DNA of 11,581 nucleotides from Candidatus Krumholzibacteriia bacterium (GTDB lineage: Bacteria; Krumholzibacteriota; Krumholzibacteriia; LZORAL124-64-63): assembly GCA_030590265.1 (NCBI GenBank), contig JAUUYW010000071.1, positions 1 to 11,581 on the forward strand, in the 5' to 3' direction. The position numbers and the translations under genes were made by a program. How positions within the stretch are numbered: position 1 is the first letter of the stretch; each line of letters opens with the position of its first letter. Shown here one piece after another: positions 1-5,832 of this stretch. The notes under the pieces were generated by a model. The model saw only the letters and a program-made list of their open reading frames with translations. It searched no databases and was not told the DNA's origin.

Positions 1-38
1 ATCGGGTAGGGTGAGGCCTTGCGGCCTCACTCTCCCAC
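1..38 (-). other. Group II intron domain VI with branch-point adenosine
   Basis: On the minus strand a perfect GTGAGGCC/GGCCTCAC stem is capped by a GCAA tetraloop and followed by CCTACCCGAT. The unpaired A complementary to position 7, seven nucleotides from the intron end, is the likely branch-point nucleophile. The last intron base coincides with position 1 of the window. Confidence 0.85.
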
Positions 39-72
39 ACCACCGGACAAACGGATCACGTATCACGGCGGT
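39..72 (-). other. Group II intron domain V (catalytic hairpin)
   Basis: On the minus strand ACCGCCG (72-66) pairs with CGGTGGT (45-39). A distal ACG/CGT stem and a short bulge lie between them, giving the canonical 34-nt length. The proximal arm contains CGC, the catalytic-triad variant known for IIC introns; IIA and IIB introns carry AGC. It directly follows the maturase stop codon, as expected for an intron whose ORF fills domain IV. Confidence 0.85.
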
Positions 73-1479
73 TCAAGTAACACATTGAAGTCGTCGCAAC
101 TCATTTTGCAGATTCACGAGACCAAGACCATCAAAGAATTTCCCGGGTAAAGCTTGGTTCATGTGCGAGGCCCCGGAGTTCCACCAGGGGCCGCGTCCAT
201 TCGTAGCAGATCGCCACGCCCGAGCCTCACCCAGACCCAATTTCATCAACTTCCGGGCTCGTGTCCAAGGTCTCTTCCATTGACGCCAAAGGATGTTCCG
301 CAGTTTCCGGCGGATCCAGCCGTCCAGTTCATCGAAGATTTTCTTGGTTTCAGCCAAACGGAAGTAGTTGATCCAACCCTTCAGGAGCGGCTTCAGATTT
401 TCAGTGATAAATCGGCCAAGATTGCGGCCTCGGCCTCGACGGAACTCAGCTCTCAGCTTACTTTTCAGACGGGCCACACTGGCAGGAGCGACTTTCAGTC
501 GCGGCCGCTTGTGCATCGTCATCGAGTAGCCAAGGAACTTGCGTTGCCATGGACGACCAACCGCACTCTTGCCTTTATTCACTTTTAACTTCAGCTTCTT
601 CTTCAGGTAGCTGGTGATTGACACCAACACCCGTTCGCCTGCCCGCCTTGATTGCACATAAATGTTACTATCATCGGCGTAACGGCAAAACGCGTGGCCA
701 CGTCTTTCCAGTTCCTTGTCCAGATCGTCGAGCAGGATGTTTGACAGCAACGGCGACAGAGGGCCACCTTGCGGCGTGCCTTCCTGTCGTGGAGACTCAA
801 CGCCCCCGGCCATCGTGCCAGCCTGCAAGTATCGACGAATCACGGCAAGAAACCGCCGGTCTCCAACCCTCCGGCCAACCCGCGACATCAAAATATCGTG
901 GTTCACGTTGTCGAAGAACTTCTCCAGGTCCATATCCACAATCCACCGACGACCACCAGACACATACTCCCGTGCTTGAAGCACGGCCTGATGTGCGCTG
1001 CGACCGGGGCGGAACCCGTAGCTGTGATCACTGAAGAAGGGGTCAAAGACCGGACTCAACACTTGATGCATTGCTTGCTGGATCAAACGATCAACCACCG
1101 TGGGGATGCCAAGCTTACGCATCCCTTTGCCACCGGGTTTGGGGATCTTTACTTCCCTGACCGCCGATGGTTGGTAGCTGCCACTGAGCAGCTCTTCTTT
1201 GATATGAGACCAGTGCACGTTCAGGTACGGACGAAGTTCGCTGACCGGCATCTCGTCGATTCCGGCGGCTCCCTTGTTCCGTTCCACCCGGCGCAAAGCC
1301 TTGATCATGTTCTCGCGTTCGACCACCGCGTCCATCAGTTGCATTGTCTCCGAACGGAAGTCATCCCAACTCATCGCGGCAACCGGCACCCCAACCTCAT
1401 AATCTCGCGGGTTCCGCCCGCTACCATCCGAGGTAGTGTTCGGTATCACAACCGAACGGTCTGTGTCTTGGTTAACCAT
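73..1479 (-). CDS. ltrA: Group II intron reverse transcriptase/maturase (LtrA-like, IIC type)
   Basis: A 468-residue intron-encoded protein that would bind its own intron RNA, assist splicing and reverse transcribe it into new DNA sites. RT motifs visible in order: fingers region with NKGAAGID at 68-75, the first catalytic aspartates in VDMDLEKFF (181-189), EGTPQGGPLSPLLSN (233-247), and YADDS at 267-271 with the paired catalytic aspartates. The thumb/maturase domain follows, with LLKGWINYF around 365-373. The C-terminus ends without an HNH nuclease, as in IIC introns. The stop codon TGA abuts domain V. The ATG at 1479 has an AGGAG about 10 nt upstream. The first 35 residues exceed the usual family N-terminus, so Met36 is an alternative start. 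No frameshift or lost catalytic residue is seen, so it looks active. Confidence 0.95.
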   Translation of the reverse strand: MVNQDTDRSVVIPNTTSDGSGRNPRDYEVGVPVAAMSWDDFRSETMQLMDAVVERENMIKALRRVERNKGAAGIDEMPVSELRPYLNVHWSHIKEELLSGSYQPSAVREVKIPKPGGKGMRKLGIPTVVDRLIQQAMHQVLSPVFDPFFSDHSYGFRPGRSAHQAVLQAREYVSGGRRWIVDMDLEKFFDNVNHDILMSRVGRRVGDRRFLAVIRRYLQAGTMAGGVESPRQEGTPQGGPLSPLLSNILLDDLDKELERRGHAFCRYADDSNIYVQSRRAGERVLVSITSYLKKKLKLKVNKGKSAVGRPWQRKFLGYSMTMHKRPRLKVAPASVARLKSKLRAEFRRGRGRNLGRFITENLKPLLKGWINYFRLAETKKIFDELDGWIRRKLRNILWRQWKRPWTRARKLMKLGLGEARAWRSATNGRGPWWNSGASHMNQALPGKFFDGLGLVNLQNELRRLQCVT

Positions 1480-1889
1480 CGAGAGTCAGGGCTCCTGTTC
1501 CATGTTACAAGTTCGGGCCTTCAGTCGGATCGAACGACCTAATATGCCCTCGGCTGACTTCTGTTGACCCATCGGACCCCCTCTCGGCGGACCTAGCACA
1601 AGGCAGATCAACAGATCTCCCCGGGTAATGCGCACTCACCTTCACACTTATGCCTGCCGCATCTACGTCCGTGCTTTCCGTACAGGTATTGGGCTTTAGA
1701 GACATACGACTCCTCACCCAGCACGACCGCCTCATATGCGGTTTCTGTTCGTCAGGCCAGTGCTTTGCCTGCGGCTTCCTTCAGACACCACCTCGCGGTG
1801 GCAGCCCTTGCCGTAAAGCTAACAGTTCCCCCTGTCGGGTCTGTAGAGGACTTGCACCTCCGAGTGAGTGCGCCCTGCCGGGCGCACAT

Positions 1890-1925
1890 AAAAAAAACCA
1901 CCGACTTCCTGAGGAAGCCGGCGGC
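1890..1925 (-). terminator. Strong intrinsic terminator, target of the intron
   Basis: On the minus strand a 13-bp stem (GCCGCCGGCTTCC at 1925-1913 with GGAAGTCGGTGGT at 1909-1897, including G-U pairs) closes a TCA loop and runs into eight T residues (1897-1890). The group II intron starts three bases later, at 1887. It ends transcription from the 2126-2121 promoter, and probably read-through from the beta-barrel gene upstream. On the plus strand the stem is not followed by a T tract, so it works in one direction only. Confidence 0.9.
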
Positions 1926-1959
1926 GAAGTTGCGCTTTATCTGTGTGCTGATCGTTTCT

Positions 1960-2037
1960 CTACAGCAGCGCGCACCTCTCCGTCCGGCGGCAAGGCCACC
2001 AATTACGGTTGAGAGAGATGCTGTTCGAGAGCTGCAT
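1960..2037 (-). CDS. Possible 25-residue leader peptide with tandem tryptophans
   Basis: An ATG at 2037 opens 25 codons (MQLSNSISLNRNWWPCRRTE, then RCALL) ending in TAG at 1962-1960. GGAG lies 11 nt upstream, a rather long but tolerable Shine-Dalgarno spacing. The tandem Trp codons (2001-1996) lie in the 5' arm of the hairpin at 1986-2000, and the frame ends inside the loop of the next hairpin. This arrangement recalls amino-acid attenuators such as the trp leader. It is short enough to arise by chance, and the gene it would regulate is outside the window, beyond the intron. Treat it as a hypothesis. Confidence 0.25.
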   Translation of the reverse strand: MQLSNSISLNRNWWPCRRTERCALL

Positions 2038-2120
2038 TGAGTTTGTTGCTCCGGATTTAGATAGAGAAAGACACCGTGGCCAAGGATCGCTCCATGACTG
2101 GTGTCTCGATCACTTGCATT

Positions 2121-2149
2121 ATTGTACTGGATATATCATCAGGTTGCAA
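2121..2149 (-). promoter_or_regulatory. Sigma-70-like promoter for the structured intergenic transcript
   Basis: On the minus strand TTGCAA (2149-2144) is followed, after exactly 17 bp, by TACAAT (2126-2121). Each is a close match to the -35 and -10 consensus. The predicted transcription start is near 2114-2115, just ahead of the large hairpin at 2069-2106. No long gene follows before the terminator at 1890-1925. Confidence 0.6.
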
Positions 2150-2199
2150 GCTTGAAACTGGTTCCTACTTGGATTGATGTTGTTGGATGCTCCACCAAA

Positions 2200-2799
2200 T
2201 CAGGGCAGAAACGCCTTGATCCCCAGAAAAAAGCTAAACCGATCGGCATTGCGTGAAACCCCATCCACCGGAACTTTTTCCGTGAATTCACCCACCTGGT
2301 AGTTGAACTCCAAGTCGGTGGCCACCACATTGGAAAGCATCCAGCTCAACCCCGCGCTCATGGACCACATCCCCGAGTTGAATTTGGATTCGAAGTCGGT
2401 GCCATCTTCACGGGCCTGTCCCCAGAGAAAACCCAATCCCAGGTAAGGGACAGCATGTCCTTTGGGGTCATCCTCACCCACTACGTCAAAATAGTATTGC
2501 ATGACCGGACCGATGCTGTAATGGCTACTCCAGATATCGCCCTGGATGAACCAACGGCCTTCCATGTGCAGAGCAAAAGCCAGATTGTTGGCCACAAAGT
2601 ACCCGCCCCCGGGCCGCACAGCCCACTGTTGGGTGCGGTCGCCGGCGCTGTTCTCGTAATATTTGTCACCGGCGCTGGAGAAGGACAAGCCGCCGCCAAC
2701 CAATCGGGAGCCTTTCTGCAAGAAAACTTCTGCGGGTTCTTCAGCAAGGGAGGCACTGAAAAACACCAAAAGCAGCACAGCGATGAGAAGGAATTTCAT
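2200..2799 (-). CDS. Secreted beta-barrel-like outer-membrane protein
   Basis: A 199-residue protein with a clear signal peptide: Met-Lys start, a hydrophobic core at residues 3-15 and a likely signal-peptidase I cut after Ser-Leu-Ala19. The mature part shows alternating polar and hydrophobic stretches rich in Gly, Tyr and Phe. Examples are GGGYFVANNLAFALHMEGRW around 63-82, IGPVMQYYFDV and SMSAGLSWML. It ends in an aromatic strand, FSFFLGIKAFLP. This is typical of small eight-stranded outer-membrane barrels of the OmpW/OmpX/Opa-like fold, although the C-terminal residue is Pro rather than Phe. The ATG overlaps the TGA of the methyltransferase (ATGA), with GGAG 7 nt upstream inside that gene, so translation is probably coupled. 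Function beyond a membrane-surface role is unknown. Confidence 0.8.
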   Translation of the reverse strand: MKFLLIAVLLLVFFSASLAEEPAEVFLQKGSRLVGGGLSFSSAGDKYYENSAGDRTQQWAVRPGGGYFVANNLAFALHMEGRWFIQGDIWSSHYSIGPVMQYYFDVVGEDDPKGHAVPYLGLGFLWGQAREDGTDFESKFNSGMWSMSAGLSWMLSNVVATDLEFNYQVGEFTEKVPVDGVSRNADRFSFFLGIKAFLP

Positions 2800-3521
2800 T
2801 TCGTTTCTCCAGGAACCTCAAACACATAAACACTGCCGGAAAATTTGCCCGGGATAAACTCCTGCCCTGTGAAATCGGAAAAATGGCCCAACAGATTGAA
2901 ACCCGCCGCCTGGTTCATGGCAAGATAGTCCACGCTGAGCCGGGGATAGAGCTGGGTTTCTCCGGCAAAAATCTCGTTCTCATCCATCAACAGGCGGGTT
3001 TGGAAGCGAAGGTGGCCCTCGGAAGTGCTGGTATATTTTCGATGGAAGGTCAGGCCATCTTCAGAAAAAGACAGAACGGGGAACTCGTATCCGTCGAGAT
3101 GGAGCAAGGGGTCGAAGTTGACGGTTTGGAATATCCAGCGACCACCCGGTTTCAACAAGGTTCGAACCGAAGTAAGGAATTCGGCCAAATGCTGGCTGGG
3201 CAGGTGGGGAAGAACATTTCCGATGCAATATACACCTCCAAAAGACCCGCTCTCCAGACCATTGATCGATTGCAGGTCCATGATGCGGAAAGTCGGGTCG
3301 GCATAATTTTTTTCGGCCTGGGTGACCATGCCCGGATCAAGATCAATGCCCAGGCAATGGCGACCGGTTTGAGCCAAACGTCCGCAATAATGTCCTGTGC
3401 CGCAGCCCAGGTCCAATATCCGGTGGTCTTCGCTCAGCCAACGGTCAAGAAAGCGGAGGGTTGGCTCGCGCAAAGGAAATATCTTTTCGTAGTGACCGGA
3501 AAAATCCGAATAGAAGGCCAT
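2796..3521 (-). CDS. Class I SAM-dependent methyltransferase
   Basis: A 241-residue protein with a Rossmann-type methyltransferase fold. Motif I is ILDLGCGTGH at 35-44 (SAM binding). An acidic end to strand beta-2 follows at GIDLDPGM (58-65), then a motif IV-like stretch SFGGVYCIGNVLPHL (93-107) and a post-motif LLKPGGRWIF (122-131). The C-terminal 100 residues, rich in beta-strand and aromatic residues, probably form the substrate-binding part. The substrate (small molecule, lipid or protein) cannot be inferred. The gene precedes the beta-barrel gene with a 4-nt ATGA overlap and is divergent from the universal stress protein gene across about 70 bp. The upstream Shine-Dalgarno is weak (GAAAG). 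Confidence 0.9.
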   Translation of the reverse strand: MAFYSDFSGHYEKIFPLREPTLRFLDRWLSEDHRILDLGCGTGHYCGRLAQTGRHCLGIDLDPGMVTQAEKNYADPTFRIMDLQSINGLESGSFGGVYCIGNVLPHLPSQHLAEFLTSVRTLLKPGGRWIFQTVNFDPLLHLDGYEFPVLSFSEDGLTFHRKYTSTSEGHLRFQTRLLMDENEIFAGETQLYPRLSVDYLAMNQAAGFNLLGHFSDFTGQEFIPGKFSGSVYVFEVPGETK

Positions 3522-3592
3522 GATTGTCTTTCGTGTGTGTGTTATATTATGGACAGATGCAACTTATCCCATTTTACCTGGGGGTGCGACCC

Positions 3593-4051
3593 ATGTTTCC
3601 ATTCAAAAAAATTCTGTGTCCCACTGATTTCAGCGAAGCATCCTTTTGCGGCATCAAAATGGCCAAAGAGATGGTCTCCAAGTTTGACTCGGAAATCATT
3701 TTGTTGAATGTCCACAAACCAATTCCTCACCTGCCTGCTCCCCGCATGGAAGCTTCCGACATCACCTTCGACGTAACAGGCTACGAAAAGGCCATCATCG
3801 CCGAGGCTGAAAAATCACTGGAGGAACTCAAGAACACCCTTTTGGGTGAAGATGCCAAGGTCAAGTTGCTGGTTCACATCGGCCACCCGGCTAAAGAGAT
3901 TCTCCTGGTTGCTGAAGAAGAAAAAGTTGATTCCATTTTCATCGCCACCCATGGTCGAAGCGGCCTCAGCAAAATCATGTTTGGTTCGGTGGCCCAACGT
4001 ATTATTCGCAAGGCCAATTGCCCTGTGCTGAGCATCAAGTCCTGCAACTGA
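3593..4051 (+). CDS. Universal stress protein, UspA family
   Basis: A single-domain Usp of 152 residues starting MFPFKKILCPTDFSE, the usual N-terminal strand with an ATP-contacting Asp. The C-terminal nucleotide-binding signature is present as A-T-H-G-(9 residues)-G-S in ATHGRSGLSKIMFGS. The first Gly of the G-2x-G-9x-G(S/T) pattern is replaced by Ala, which is common. The protein ends in the typical strand NCPVLSIK. The open frame extends upstream to 3524, but the ATG at 3593 was chosen because family homology begins there and a GGGGG-rich Shine-Dalgarno lies 9-14 nt upstream. Likely role: cytoplasmic ATP-binding stress-resistance protein, probably dimeric. The upstream spacer has a short TG repeat followed by AT-rich TATATTAT, a plausible promoter that I could not define. 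Confidence 0.92.
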   Translation: MFPFKKILCPTDFSEASFCGIKMAKEMVSKFDSEIILLNVHKPIPHLPAPRMEASDITFDVTGYEKAIIAEAEKSLEELKNTLLGEDAKVKLLVHIGHPAKEILLVAEEEKVDSIFIATHGRSGLSKIMFGSVAQRIIRKANCPVLSIKSCN

Positions 4052-4063
4052 TCGAGTCGGGTC

Positions 4064-5806
4064 TCACTCGGTTGGAAACCAATACATTTCGTACCCGACC
4101 TGGGGCCAGAGGTCTTGGCGCACCGCCCCTGCCGCAAGAAGCGCATCACGCCAGAAGTTGATGCGTTTTTCATCATTGGGACGCAAGGCAATCTCGGCTC
4201 GAACTATGCCCCTGGCCCGCATTTCGGCAAATATTACCGATGCTTTTTCTCGACCCTCTTCACAATCCAACATCCGGCTTCGCAGGGCGCGAACTTCCGG
4301 GGGAACCCAACCACTGGCTCCACCGGTGACTGGTTGTCCAGTAGTCAGGCTGCGGGTCAGCCAGAGAGCCTCGGTGCGATCCTCATCGAATTCCAGGGCA
4401 GGGGCTGGCAAGGTCAAGACTGGGCCTGGTTGAAAAGCAGTGCTTCCAGGGATTTCGGCAGGGGGCTCAAGAATCCCTTGTAGCGGCACCTTGACCGCAG
4501 GGACGGCCGCCGGCATAGAGACAATAAAAAGCAGGACCACCGGCAACAAGGGAGCCACCCACCGGAGATTCCCCGTTTGATATTTTTTAACCAGTTGCTC
4601 CACACCGACGGCTGACCACCAGGACAAAGCAACCACCATCAACCAGGAAAAACGCCAGGCCGCTCGATAGGCTTTGAAAGGAGGAACCAACTCGCGGAGC
4701 CAGCCCATTGGCAAGGCCAGACGATTCTCGGTACCCGGCACACCCACCGACTCCCCGAAGGCCAGAATCAGTCCGATAAAACCCAGGACCAAAAGAGAGC
4801 GGCCGAAACGACGCCGTTGAAAAGGCACATAACCCCGTCGCCACCATCCTACTGCAAACAGGGCCAAGGCCAGCCAACCGGGATGCAAAACCTGCCGCTG
4901 GCGATCCAGGTACCGGGCCTCTTCTTCGGCCCCCTGGCCGACCCAATCGGAAGGACCGCTGCGGTACACTCCTCGATTGAACAAATGCTGGATGTCGGCA
5001 CTGCCCTGTTGAACTTCATGATCAGTGCGTTTGAAATCTTGGTACTGGTGCCCCAGCTGAAGCTGCGGTTGGGCCAAAAGCCAAATGCAGACCACTGTGG
5101 CGCCAAAAGGCAGGATGGTTTTTTTCACAATGGTCCACAGCAGAGAGGTGTCTGCGGTTTTTCGCCGAAAGCGATGCATCAACCAGGCTGTTTTCAGCAC
5201 GGCCACACCAAAAACCGCATAGGCAAATCCGTACCAGCCCCAGGCCGCTTGCAGCACCAGTCCGGCAGCCAATAACCACCAAAATTGTCTTGTGGAAAGA
5301 CCGGCATTTTGCCTGCGCAGAGCCGCCGTCAGGGCAGCCAGACTGAACAGAACAAATGGTGGTGGCAGTTGGTTCAGGTGCCCGATCTGGGCGTGGGTGT
5401 AGGGAGCGCCGAGCATGGCCAGGGCTGCTATTCCACTGGCCCAGCGGGATCCGCCGGAAGCCAACCACAAAGTGGCCATGCCGGCTGCAGCCAACAACAG
5501 ACTGCCCAGGTAGGCAATGTTGTACTGGGCCGCCACCGTGGGAGTAAAAAACCAACGCACAGGTTGCACGAGCCAGGCTTGGCCGAGCAGAGAGTCCATG
5601 AAACCCAGAGCGCCGTTGACCGGGTAAAAAATGGGAAGATTCATCCATTGAGAAACATGAGCCCAATGGCGGGCGCTCCATTCCAGGAGGCCAATCTGAA
5701 GCATGGCATCAATGCCACCGAAAGGACCAACCACACTGCCGGAAAAATCCTTCCACACCGGGCCCAAAAAAGCCGCCACCAGGAGCAGAACTCCCAGCCA
5801 GGACAT
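4064..5806 (-). CDS. Polytopic membrane protein, GT-C glycosyltransferase-like, unknown function
   Basis: A 580-residue protein with about ten predicted membrane segments, near residues 3-19, 95-117, 120-137, 150-163, 175-208 (two), 230-246, 309-322, 337-350, 385-401 and 416-433. A soluble C-terminal domain of about 145 residues follows. The first periplasmic loop holds GPFGGIDAMLQIG and NLPIFYPVNGALGFMDSLLG (27-75). This layout resembles large GT-C-fold membrane proteins that use polyprenyl-phosphate sugars, where acidic residues after the first helix are catalytic; Asp33 is a candidate. That assignment rests on pattern only. The start ATG at 5806 was preferred over an in-frame start at 6085, because the extra 93 residues overlap citF and are Arg-rich frame-shadow sequence. 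It begins 26 nt after the citF stop, so it is probably cotranscribed. It converges with the stress protein gene 12 nt away. Confidence 0.8.
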   Translation of the reverse strand: MSWLGVLLLVAAFLGPVWKDFSGSVVGPFGGIDAMLQIGLLEWSARHWAHVSQWMNLPIFYPVNGALGFMDSLLGQAWLVQPVRWFFTPTVAAQYNIAYLGSLLLAAAGMATLWLASGGSRWASGIAALAMLGAPYTHAQIGHLNQLPPPFVLFSLAALTAALRRQNAGLSTRQFWWLLAAGLVLQAAWGWYGFAYAVFGVAVLKTAWLMHRFRRKTADTSLLWTIVKKTILPFGATVVCIWLLAQPQLQLGHQYQDFKRTDHEVQQGSADIQHLFNRGVYRSGPSDWVGQGAEEEARYLDRQRQVLHPGWLALALFAVGWWRRGYVPFQRRRFGRSLLVLGFIGLILAFGESVGVPGTENRLALPMGWLRELVPPFKAYRAAWRFSWLMVVALSWWSAVGVEQLVKKYQTGNLRWVAPLLPVVLLFIVSMPAAVPAVKVPLQGILEPPAEIPGSTAFQPGPVLTLPAPALEFDEDRTEALWLTRSLTTGQPVTGGASGWVPPEVRALRSRMLDCEEGREKASVIFAEMRARGIVRAEIALRPNDEKRINFWRDALLAAGAVRQDLWPQVGYEMYWFPTE

Positions 5807-5832
5807 TACGCCCAGGGTTTTTTCCCGGCTAA

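Larger units (their letters stand above)
1..1887 (-). mobile_element. Complete group II intron, class IIC, with its reverse transcriptase ORF
   Basis: Read on the minus strand, the intron begins GTGCGCCC at 1887 (consensus GUGYG) and ends CCCGAT at position 1 (consensus 3' AY). Between these lie about 400 nt of ribozyme domains I-III (1887-1480), the maturase gene in domain IV, domain V (39-72) and domain VI (1-38). Four points fit class IIC: the RT resembles the Eubacterium rectale and Oceanobacillus types, there is no HNH endonuclease, domain V carries a CGC rather than AGC triad, and the insertion is immediately downstream of an intrinsic terminator (1890-1925). All parts needed for splicing and mobility appear intact. 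The 3' exon lies outside the window. Known of the family: self-splicing RNA plus RT retrotransposes into single-stranded or terminator-like targets. Boundaries are judged from consensus motifs, not from an empty-site comparison. Confidence 0.93.
1890..2115 (-). ncRNA. Candidate structured small RNA or attenuator leader (about 225 nt)
   Basis: The interval runs from a good promoter (2121-2149) to a strong terminator (1890-1925) and is dense in local structure. Hairpin 1 (2106-2069) has a 7-bp base AGACACC/GGTGTCT, an internal loop, a GTCA/TGGC helix, a U-U mismatch and a GGA/TCC helix capped by a GCGA tetraloop. Hairpin 2 (2000-1986) is GGTGGC-CTT-GCCGCC. Hairpin 3 (1974-1931) has a TGCGC/GCGCA outer helix and a TGCTG/CAGCA inner helix. 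No signature of 6S, tmRNA, RNase P, SRP RNA, a T-box or a known riboswitch was recognised. It lies in the 300-nt gap between the beta-barrel gene and the intron. Whether it is a free small RNA or a leader for genes beyond the intron cannot be decided here. Confidence 0.5.

Noticed and set aside
769..1542. Long plus-strand open frame (257 codons) over the maturase gene
   Set aside because: It is antisense to the well-supported RT, has His/Arg-rich noise-like composition and no recognisable domain.
1888..2110. Integron attC site as intron target
   Set aside because: No attC core-site pair or integrase is seen. The hairpin with T tract at the insertion point fits an ordinary terminator target.
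5810..5827. Short inverted repeat (CCGGG / CCTGG) between citF and the membrane gene as a terminator
   Set aside because: The stem is only about four to five pairs around an A tract and lacks a following T run. It may only affect translation initiation.
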